From positions 1 to 42,345 of the forward strand of contig JAICYD010000058.1 in the NCBI GenBank assembly GCA_025934375.1: DNA of 42,345 nt, in the 5' to 3' direction. The notes below the pieces were generated by a model. It did not search any database. It worked only from the letters and a program-made list of their open reading frames with translations, and was not told where the DNA came from. The position numbers and the translations under genes are program-made. This stretch comes from Streptosporangiaceae bacterium (lineage in GTDB: Bacteria; Actinomycetota; Actinomycetes; Streptosporangiales; Streptosporangiaceae). Shown here one piece after another: positions 30,065 through 36,678 of this stretch (the stretch's first letter is position 1; each line of letters opens with the position of its first letter).

Positions 30065-31639
30065 ATGGCCCCTGCACCCCTCAGGGAAGGCGATCCGTCA
30101 CGGATCGGCCGGTACCGGCTGAGCGCCCGGCTCGGCGCGGGCGGCATGGGCGTCGTGTACCTGGGAACCGCGCGGGACGGCACCCTGGCCGCCATCAAGG
30201 TGCTGCGGGCCGAGCTCGCCGATGACGCCGAGTTCCGCGCCCGGTTCCGGCGCGAGGTCGCCGCCCTGGACCGGGTCAGCGGCATCTGCACGGTCCGCGT
30301 GATCGAGGCCGACACCGAGTCGGACCAGCCGTTCCTGACCACCGAGTACGCGGCCGGGCCGACGCTCGCCGAGCACGTGGGCGACTTCGGCCCGCTCGCG
30401 CCGCCGATGCTGCTCGGCCTGGCGACCGGGCTGGCCGAGGCGCTGACCGCGATCCACGCGGCCGGGATCGTGCACCGCGACCTCAAGCCGGGCAACGTGC
30501 TCCTCGCCTCCGGCGGCCCGAAGGTCATCGACTTCGGCATCGCCCAGGCCCTGGACTTCACCTCCGTCACCCGGGCCGGGCTGAGCATCGGCTCGCCCGG
30601 GTTCATGGCCCCCGAGCAGATCCGGGGCCAGGCCGGCCCGGCGGCGGACGTCTTCTCGTGGGCGCTGACGGTCGCGTACGCGGCCAGCGGGCAGCCACCG
30701 TTCGGCACCGGGCCGGCGGAGACGATCTTCTTCCGCGTCCTGCACGACGACCCGGATGTCAGCGCGGTCCCGGACCAACTGCGGCCGCTCATCGAGGAAG
30801 CGCTGGCGAAGACCCCCGGCGACCGCCCGTCCGCGCCGGACCTCCTGCGGCGGCTCGCCGCGGCGTCCGGGGAACCGGACGCGGGGGCCAGCACCGCCGC
30901 GCGGCGCGTCCTGGCCCGCACCTGGATCTCGCCCGCAGCCGGCCAGCGCCTCGCCGTCACGCGCGCGCGGCGGCGGCGCCGGCCGGCGCGGGTGCCCCTG
31001 GCGGCGGTGATGCTGGGCCTCGCCGTGATCGGGGCGGCCCTGACCATCGCAGGCGCGCGGGGGCCGGCGCAGGCGCCCCGGGCCGGGGTGGTGGCGACCG
31101 TCACGCCGAGTGCGAATGCCACAACGACATGGGCGGATCCGGGAACCTGGCCGCCGTCGCCGGATTACGCCGTGAGCGTGGCCCCCGGGACCACCGGCCC
31201 CATCCCGGAGGGGACCTGCCAGGCAGGGTGCGGCGGCGTGCCGCTCCCGCTCGCGTCGGGGTCCGACGGGGCCGCGGCGGCGGTGGGATACCTCGTGGGG
31301 ACCGGCGTCACCCCCGTGCGCGGGGGCCTGCCCTGGAAGCGCTCAGCGCGGCTGAACGTCATCCTCGGCCGGGTGGGCCCTGTCTTCGCCGACGGCGACC
31401 GCGCTTACTTCTTCGCGAACGGTGCCTTCGTCGGCAATGACGTGGACGACTCCAGCGTCGGCGTGCGCGCGGTGCGCGTCAGCAGCATCGAGATCGACCT
31501 GGTCTACCGGCTCTACGACGGGAGCGCCCCCGCGGCCGGGTGCTGCCTTACCGGGAAGACCACCAGGGTCCGGTTCCAGCTGACCGGGATGACCGTCACC
31601 GCGCTGGACCCGATCCCGCCGTCCAGCTTCCGAACGTGA
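30065..31639 (+). CDS. Membrane Ser/Thr protein kinase with extracellular LppP/LprE-like domain
   Basis: A 524-residue receptor-type kinase. The cytosolic kinase domain has the glycine loop LGAGGMGVVYLG (residues 23-34), catalytic Lys45, HRDLKPGN (137-144, catalytic Asp139), DFG (156-158) and the GSPGFMAPEQ activation-loop end. After a linker, an arginine-rich stretch precedes one transmembrane helix (VPLAAVMLGLAVIGAALTIA, around residues 310-330). The extracellular part has a Pro/Thr-rich stalk and a C-terminal domain of about 110 residues with RAYFFANGAFVGNDV, which resembles the LppP/LprE lipoprotein family. The ligand is unknown. ATG follows TGGGAGG. It is convergent with a lipoprotein gene 8 bp away. 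Confidence 0.9.
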   Translation: MAPAPLREGDPSRIGRYRLSARLGAGGMGVVYLGTARDGTLAAIKVLRAELADDAEFRARFRREVAALDRVSGICTVRVIEADTESDQPFLTTEYAAGPTLAEHVGDFGPLAPPMLLGLATGLAEALTAIHAAGIVHRDLKPGNVLLASGGPKVIDFGIAQALDFTSVTRAGLSIGSPGFMAPEQIRGQAGPAADVFSWALTVAYAASGQPPFGTGPAETIFFRVLHDDPDVSAVPDQLRPLIEEALAKTPGDRPSAPDLLRRLAAASGEPDAGASTAARRVLARTWISPAAGQRLAVTRARRRRRPARVPLAAVMLGLAVIGAALTIAGARGPAQAPRAGVVATVTPSANATTTWADPGTWPPSPDYAVSVAPGTTGPIPEGTCQAGCGGVPLPLASGSDGAAAAVGYLVGTGVTPVRGGLPWKRSARLNVILGRVGPVFADGDRAYFFANGAFVGNDVDDSSVGVRAVRVSSIEIDLVYRLYDGSAPAAGCCLTGKTTRVRFQLTGMTVTALDPIPPSSFRT

Positions 31640-31647
31640 GCAGTTGC

Positions 31648-32547
31648 TTAGGCGGTGACGGTGACGACGTAAACGGCGTCGCTGAACGGCACCCCGCCCT
31701 CGCCGGTGCTCGCGGCGCGCGAGACGTTCACGACCCGCTGGGTGACCCGCCAGCCCTTCGCCTTCCCGGCGGCCGCGATCGCGGCGGCGAAGTCCCTGGC
31801 CGCGTCGTCGTACCCGCTGGGGTGGGTCACGTGGAACGTGCCCGGGCCGCCGTCCACGCAGTGATAGGCGGCCCCCGGGTGCAGCGCCGTCCACGTCTTG
31901 TGCGCGCTGGCCATCGTCAGCTGGCCGCCCTTGACGACGCACATCGTCTCGTAGCTGGCGGCGACGAACCACGCGCCGTACTCGCCGCCGGCCGCCGGCT
32001 GGTTCCAGAACCGCACGTGGTCTTCGTTCCCGCTCAGCGACAGCTCGTTTCCGTGCAGGCAGCCGCCCAGCCGCCACGCCTGCCGCATGTCCTGGTACCC
32101 GCGCCCGGTGACGTTGGCCTGCTCGGCGGAGATGCACTTGAGGTGGATGCCCGCGACGCTGACCGTGGTCGTCGTGGTTACCGTCTTCCAGTCACTGAGG
32201 GCCTGCTGGATGTCGGTGAGCGGCACCGTCGACCGCGCGCCGATGATCACGTTGAGCGGCTCGGAGAACGGCGGGATCTGCGGCAACGGAGTGGACGCCT
32301 TCGCGGTATTCCAATCGGACGGAGCGCAGTAGTCGGCCGAGCAGCCCCCGGCGCTCGCGGTCGCCGGCCCCGTAGCCGCTGCCCCCGTGGACCCGGGCGC
32401 CCCCGACGGCACCGCGGCCGCTGACGAGCCCGGCGGCGCCGGGCTGGTGGCCGGGCTGGTGGCCGGGACGGGCTTTGTGCAACTGGCGATCGCCAGGGGG
32501 ATCGCGACCGCGATCAGCGCGGGCTTGAGCCGAGCCGGAAGTGACAT
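31648..32547 (-). CDS. Putative lipoprotein of unknown function
   Basis: A 299-residue protein. Residues 1-23 are a lipoprotein signal (lipobox AIASC, Cys23), and residues 24-70 form a Pro/Ala/Ser/Thr-rich tether with repeated ATSP motifs. The globular part has four or more cysteines (GGCSADYC, LKCISAE, LGGCLHG, MCVVKGG, YHCVDGG) that could form disulfides outside the cell. I do not recognise a family. The ATG at 32547 lies close to a CATACT that could be a -10, so the mRNA may be leaderless. It is convergent with the kinase gene, though no functional link is proven. Confidence 0.8.
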   Translation of the reverse strand: MSLPARLKPALIAVAIPLAIASCTKPVPATSPATSPAPPGSSAAAVPSGAPGSTGAAATGPATASAGGCSADYCAPSDWNTAKASTPLPQIPPFSEPLNVIIGARSTVPLTDIQQALSDWKTVTTTTTVSVAGIHLKCISAEQANVTGRGYQDMRQAWRLGGCLHGNELSLSGNEDHVRFWNQPAAGGEYGAWFVAASYETMCVVKGGQLTMASAHKTWTALHPGAAYHCVDGGPGTFHVTHPSGYDDAARDFAAAIAAAGKAKGWRVTQRVVNVSRAASTGEGGVPFSDAVYVVTVTA

Positions 32548-32645
32548 GCGAAAAAGTATGAATCAGCCGAGCTGATCCCGGGTCTCGTTGGGGTAGGGGA
32601 GGAAGTCCTTGACTTCGGGCTGCCTGTGAGGCACCCTTGCCAGGG

Positions 32646-32675
32646 TTGAGTAGGTAAGGCTTGCCTAACTATTTT
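32646..32675 (+). promoter_or_regulatory. Promoter with a DtxR/IdeR-type iron box upstream of the ZIP gene
   Basis: GTAGGTAAGGCTTGCCTAA (32650-32668) matches the known IdeR/DtxR consensus TTAGGTTAGGCTAACCTAA at 15 of 19 positions and is itself nearly palindromic. It sits between a possible -35 (TTGAGT, 32646-32651) and -10 (TATTTT, 32670-32675), the usual position for metal-dependent repression. The regulator gene is not in this window. Confidence 0.6.
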
Positions 32676-32704
32676 CGAGATCGGAAACCGGAGGCGGTGC
32701 GGTC

Positions 32705-33673
32705 GTGAGTCTGTCCAAGACGTTGCTGCTGGGGCTTATCGCGGGAGCGACGATCGTGCTCGGCTTGCCCGTGGGCAGGATGCGGCGCCCGGCGCCGACG
32801 ATGCGGACGTTGCTGAACGCGCTGGCCATCGGAATCTTGCTGTTCCTGGTGTGGGACGTCCTCTCGGCCGCCTGGGAGCCGATCGACGCCGCGCTGGGCA
32901 AGGTGCACGACCACGCGGGCGGCCTGGCGCCGATCTTCGGCTACGGGGCGCTGTTCGCCGGCGGGCTGGCGGTCGGGCTCGGGGCACTGGTGGTCTACGA
33001 GATGTGGATGGTGCGCTCAGCCGCCCGCGCGACACCGCCCGCCCCGGCCCGCTTCGGCCCGGGGACGCTGTCGAGGGCGGAGGCGGCGACCTGGCGGGTG
33101 TCCGAATGGTCCCCGCCGCGGCGGCTGGCGCTGATGATCGCCACCGGGATCGGCCTGCACAACTTCGCCGAGGGCCTCGCGATCGGCCAGTCGGCCGCGG
33201 CCGGCGAGCTGGCCCTGGCCACGCTGCTCGTCATCGGGTTCGGCCTCCACAACGCCACCGAGGGCTTCGGCATCGTCGCGCCGCTGGCCGGCGGCCGGGA
33301 CGGCGCCGACGCCGCGCAGTCATCTCCCGGGGGGGCGACCCCGCGGAGCATCATCCGTGCCCCCCGGGGCGGGTCCGATGGAGAGGGGAGGATATCGGAC
33401 ACGCGGAGGCCAAGCTGGGGCTTCCTGCTGCTGCTGGGCCTGATCGGCGGCGGTCCGACGTTCGTCGGCACGGCGGTCGGCCACGCCTACACCAGCGAGC
33501 CGGTGAGCGTCATCTTCCTGACGCTGGCCGCGGGGTCCATCCTCTACGTCGTGGTCCAGCTGCTCAGCGTCGCCGCCAAGGCCCGCCGCCCGGACCTGCT
33601 GGCCATCGGCCTCCTGGTCGGCCTGATCGCCGGCTTCGCCACCGACGCGATCGTCACCGCGGCCGGCGCGTAA
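32705..33673 (+). CDS. ZIP-family metal transporter
   Basis: A 322-residue membrane protein with about eight hydrophobic helices. The metal-site helices carry the ZIP signatures GIGLHNFAEGLAIG and GFGLHNATEGFGI, where His, Asn and Glu line the transport path. A further helix has GPTFVGTAVG. The family moves zinc, iron or manganese; the DtxR/IdeR-like box upstream argues for an iron- or manganese-linked role. A long polar insert (about residues 200-235) separates two helices and is Gly/Ser/Arg rich, possibly a variable insertion. The GTG start at 32705 has GGAGG 9 nt upstream. Confidence 0.9.
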   Translation: MSLSKTLLLGLIAGATIVLGLPVGRMRRPAPTMRTLLNALAIGILLFLVWDVLSAAWEPIDAALGKVHDHAGGLAPIFGYGALFAGGLAVGLGALVVYEMWMVRSAARATPPAPARFGPGTLSRAEAATWRVSEWSPPRRLALMIATGIGLHNFAEGLAIGQSAAAGELALATLLVIGFGLHNATEGFGIVAPLAGGRDGADAAQSSPGGATPRSIIRAPRGGSDGEGRISDTRRPSWGFLLLLGLIGGGPTFVGTAVGHAYTSEPVSVIFLTLAAGSILYVVVQLLSVAAKARRPDLLAIGLLVGLIAGFATDAIVTAAGA

Positions 33674-33705
33674 GCCAGTTTCCTGGCTTGCCCACGGTTT
33701 CGGGG

Positions 33706-34440
33706 TCACGGGGCGACCCGGGCGGCGGCGGCTTCCCTGGCCAGTACCCGCGCGTGCTCCCGGTCGGCTATCACCCGGGCCTCGCGGTCCCGGTCGCCGG
33801 CCACCGCCAGCAGCACGGCGGCCTGGTCAAAGGCGACATGCGCCCACGCGTAGCGGCCAGCGCCAGACAGCGCGACGCCCAGGTTGCCCAGCGCGATGCC
33901 CTCGCCGCGCCAGTCGCCGTGCTCCCGCATCAGCGCCAGGGCCGCCTCGTGGGCCGTGATCGCCGCCTTGCATTGCCCCGCGCCGGCCAGGCAGACACCC
34001 CAGTCGGTCAGCGCGCCGGCCAGCCGCGCGCGATCGCCGCAGTCCCGGAAGGCCAAGACGGCCCGCCGCAGCGCGGCAATGGCGTCCGCCTGGCGGCCCT
34101 CCTCGGCCAGCGCACGGCCGAGGGCCTGCATGGCCTCGCCGTGCCGGATCGCCGGAGTGAACCCCGCCGTCGCGGCGACGGCTCGTGAGAGCGCCGAGGC
34201 GGCGGCACTGGGATGCGCCGTAGGCGCGATCCCGGAGTGCGCCGCGGCCACGGTGCTGGCGTCCGCCTGGGTCACGGCGCCGACTGGCGCCGACCCGTTG
34301 GCCGGCGTCCGCCCCTTGGCCGGCGTCCGCCTCCTGGCGGGCACCGGCCCTTCGATGGGAACGGCCCCGTCGTGCTCCACGATCCCCTGGACAACCCTGG
34401 GCGTCATCGCCCGGACTGGGCGTCCCAACCTCATCGCCAT
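33706..34440 (-). CDS. TPR-repeat protein
   Basis: A 244-residue protein. From about residue 95 it consists of tetratricopeptide-like helices (GEAMQALGRALAEEGRQADAIAALRRAVLAF, ARLAGALTDWGVCLAGAGQCKAAITAHEAAL, GEGIALGNLGVALSGAGRYAWAHVAFDQAA), each with the small/large residue pattern of a TPR. The first 90 residues are low complexity with an RTPAKGRTPANG duplication. Similar TPR segments form the C-terminal part of actinobacterial signalling and regulatory proteins, so it may be a fragment or a stand-alone scaffold. The ATG is preceded by GGGGGTGG. Confidence 0.78.
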   Translation of the reverse strand: MAMRLGRPVRAMTPRVVQGIVEHDGAVPIEGPVPARRRTPAKGRTPANGSAPVGAVTQADASTVAAAHSGIAPTAHPSAAASALSRAVAATAGFTPAIRHGEAMQALGRALAEEGRQADAIAALRRAVLAFRDCGDRARLAGALTDWGVCLAGAGQCKAAITAHEAALALMREHGDWRGEGIALGNLGVALSGAGRYAWAHVAFDQAAVLLAVAGDRDREARVIADREHARVLAREAAAARVAP

Positions 34441-34756
34441 CGTTCGCCACCCCCTAGCTCCGCGAGACCCCTTCTCGCGACTCCGCCACGGCCACCCCCT
34501 GGCCCAGAGTTACATTGTCGGGCAAAACGGGCGAGCCTGAAACACGTCGCCCGGCGTGATCTGCGTCGTCGGCGGTCAGGGGCTCCCGGGCCGCCCGGGT
34601 GTACGCGTTCGCCCAGGAGCCAGTGACGCGTCCCTAGGCACCGGATTTATCACCACGAATCGCTGGAAATCGGTCAGTCGGCCGATGTTTGCCGGGCGCG
34701 CCGTACACCAGCATGTGCGCGCCGGGGCAGGCTCACCATTTCGCGAGGAGCGGACT
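34441..34756. other. Non-coding gap with a partial copy of the 55-bp element start
   Basis: This 316-bp gap separates the TPR gene from the unknown gene at 34757. No gene was recognised. At 34673-34688, GTCAGTCGGCCGATGT matches the beginning of the ATPase element (16451-16466) at 15 of 16 positions, but the TTGCA palindrome does not follow. Confidence 0.45.
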
Positions 34757-35590
34757 GTGCCCACTGACCCCCACCCCGGTAACTCCGTGCTCGCCGCGTG
34801 CCAGCGGCTCTTCCGGGACTACCCGCTAGCCGTCCGGCGGCACTACGCGGAGTTCCGCTACGGCTCCATGGTCCTCGCCGCCCGCTCGGCTGGCACCGTA
34901 TCGGCTGGCACCGTATCGGCTGGCACCGTATCGGCTGGCACCGTATCGGCTGGCACCGTATCGGCTGGCACCGTATCGGCTGGCACCCCCGCGTTCAGCG
35001 TCCTCATCAAGGAACGCGACGACCTGTTCGTCATCCGCCCGTGGGACCGCCGGGACTGGGCGCGGGTCGAGATCCGGCCGGGCCAGGAGGTCCCGCCCGT
35101 GATCTCGCGCCTGATCGCGGTGAGCGTCCCCGTCCCGCGCGACGGAGCGCTGCTCGGCTGGGTAGCGGGCGGCCAGGTCCGCGCGATCCTCGCCGCGCAC
35201 GGCCGGCTGCCCGAGCCCTGGGACGACCCGTTCGCCGTCCCCGGCCTCACCGTGCTCCCCCTCGCCGGCAGCGACCCGGGGAAATGGCCGCCCAGCCCGC
35301 TGACCGAGCGCCAGCTGTGGGATCACTCCGGCCAGGGCCAGCTCGCCGACGTGTCCAAGATGGTCGCGCGCCGCGGCGGGTACGCCTTCTGGGTACCGGG
35401 CGGGCACGTGGTCGTCACCGAGCGCATGGGCACCGCGGAATGCTGGCTGGCGGCGGGCGTCTACGCCGACCAGCAGGCGCTGCGCGAGGGCCTGGCGGTG
35501 CCGCCGGCCCGGGAACTGCTCGCTTCCCCCGGGGTCACCGACCTGGCCGGCGGCGTGCCGCAGCAGGCCGTCGAGGCCACCGCGCCGTGA
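34757..35590 (+). CDS. Uncharacterised protein with a pentapeptide-repeat insert
   Basis: A 277-residue protein I do not recognise. It has no signal peptide or membrane helix. The N-terminus (SVLAACQRLFRDYPLAVRRHYAEFRYGSMVLAARSAG) is interrupted by six copies of GTVSA before a conserved-looking body (FSVLIKERDDLFVIRPWDRRDW, GLTVLPLAGSDPGKWPPSPLTERQLWDHSGQGQL, VPGGHVVVTERMGTAECWLAAGVY). The GTG start follows GAGGAG with 6-nt spacing. The window holds no obvious operon partner. The repeats are perfect copies, so their number may vary between strains. Confidence 0.7.
   Translation: MPTDPHPGNSVLAACQRLFRDYPLAVRRHYAEFRYGSMVLAARSAGTVSAGTVSAGTVSAGTVSAGTVSAGTVSAGTPAFSVLIKERDDLFVIRPWDRRDWARVEIRPGQEVPPVISRLIAVSVPVPRDGALLGWVAGGQVRAILAAHGRLPEPWDDPFAVPGLTVLPLAGSDPGKWPPSPLTERQLWDHSGQGQLADVSKMVARRGGYAFWVPGGHVVVTERMGTAECWLAAGVYADQQALREGLAVPPARELLASPGVTDLAGGVPQQAVEATAP
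34886..34987 (+). repeat. 15-bp perfect in-frame tandem repeat (six full copies)
   Basis: TCGGCTGGCACCGTA is repeated six times without a change, followed by a partial seventh. In frame it encodes (GTVSA)n. The pentapeptide differs only at the last residue from the GTVSN repeats in the sigma-like gene at 1-60, although the DNA units are different. Confidence 0.95.
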
Positions 35591-35607
35591 GGGGCGCTGG
35601 CGGCGGC

Positions 35608-36414
35608 TCACTCGCCCTGGTGGTCTCGAAACCGCGCGATGGCCGTCGCGTCGTCGGCGGCGTCCAGGTCACCCCACTCCCAGTCAGCGCCGTCAGTCTG
35701 GTAGATCACGTAGGTGCCGCCGACCCGGACCAGGAAATCGCCGCTGGCGGGCCCCTCCCCGGCCGCCGCCCCTCCCCGGCCGCCGGGCTCGACGGCCTCC
35801 CACCGGGACTCCGCGAGCACCGCGCCGTCCCCTGAGGCAGCCCACGCGCGCGGGTCGGGGCCGAGCGCGCCGACCAGGCGCTCCAGCGCGGCCTCGGTCT
35901 CCCGGTCACCCGCGTTGGCCAGCTCGTCATCGGCAGTATCGTCATCGGCGCTGTCGTCATCGGCAAGGTCGGCCTCGGGCACGATCACCCAGCCGGTGAC
36001 CGAGCGCCGCCCGGTCACGCAGTCGATGAGCCGGCGGCTGGTCGGCGTGAGCACGAAGATGGCCTCCTGGCCGAACGCCGCGCCCAGCTCCATCGCCTCA
36101 GCCTCGCCGATGCCGGGGATCGCGACGCCGTCCTCGACGTGCGACCACGACGGGTCCGCGCCGGCGGCCGGCCACCAGGCGCGGCCCCGGCTCGCGAGCT
36201 CGCCTTCCAGGCGGGCCTGCGCCCGCGTGTTGGCGGCCGGGTCGGCGACCACGCCGCCCGGGTTATGCGCGGTCAGCACCGTGACGGGCCGCCCGGCCGG
36301 GTCCGGGAACGCGCCGGAGGCTTGCATCGCGGGGGCGGGGAACACGCGGATCGCACCGCCCGGCAGGTCGATCCGGATCTCAGCGCTCAGGTAGGCGTCC
36401 CACGCATCGGTCAC
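35608..36414 (-). CDS. DUF3293 protein
   Basis: A 268-residue protein whose first 130 residues match DUF3293 (VTVLTAHNPGG, NTRAQARLEGELASRGRAWWPAAGADPSWSHVEDGVAIPG, AAFGQEAIFVL). The function of the family is unknown. The remainder holds an acidic stretch (DDDSADDDTADDELA) made of 15-bp repeats and a C-terminal region rich in Gly, Trp and Asp (YQTDGADWEWGDLDAADDATA). The start at 36414 is ATG-type with the expected MTDAWDAYLSAEI beginning. It is convergent with the unknown gene at 34757. Confidence 0.82.
   Translation of the reverse strand: MTDAWDAYLSAEIRIDLPGGAIRVFPAPAMQASGAFPDPAGRPVTVLTAHNPGGVVADPAANTRAQARLEGELASRGRAWWPAAGADPSWSHVEDGVAIPGIGEAEAMELGAAFGQEAIFVLTPTSRRLIDCVTGRRSVTGWVIVPEADLADDDSADDDTADDELANAGDRETEAALERLVGALGPDPRAWAASGDGAVLAESRWEAVEPGGRGGAAAGEGPASGDFLVRVGGTYVIYQTDGADWEWGDLDAADDATAIARFRDHQGE
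35924..35968 (-). repeat. 15-bp in-frame tandem repeat in the DUF3293 gene
   Basis: Three 15-bp units (plus-strand tcgtcatcggcagta and two variants differing at the last three or four bases) encode the acidic pentapeptides LADDD, SADDD and TADDE on the minus strand. They lie outside the recognisable DUF3293 domain. Confidence 0.85.
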
Positions 36415-36678
36415 GGTGCGCCAATCTACCGGCCGTCGGCCGGTACCGCGCCCGCCAGCGCGGCTCCCGGTTGCTACCAGCCGGGCCGCGCGCTATGTAG
36501 CAGAGGTCACGATGGGCGCCTCGCGTGCGGGGTTGAGGACCTGACCGCCGGCTTGCTGTCCCGCACGGTCGGCGTGGTCGACCGGACTATCGCGACCGCC
36601 CGCGCCCGCGGAGTCGCCAGCTTCGATGAAGTGCTGCAGTGACGTGCGCTTTGACCTGGAGATCGGGAACTGCGGCAG
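36415..36678. other. Gap with a possible gene remnant
   Basis: No intact gene was recognised. On the plus strand, a codon-biased stretch ending at 36642 reads GLLSRTVGVVDRTIATARAR and then GVASFDEVLQ before a stop. It could be the tail of a lost gene, but I cannot assign a family. The piece borders the decayed tetM-like gene. Confidence 0.3.
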
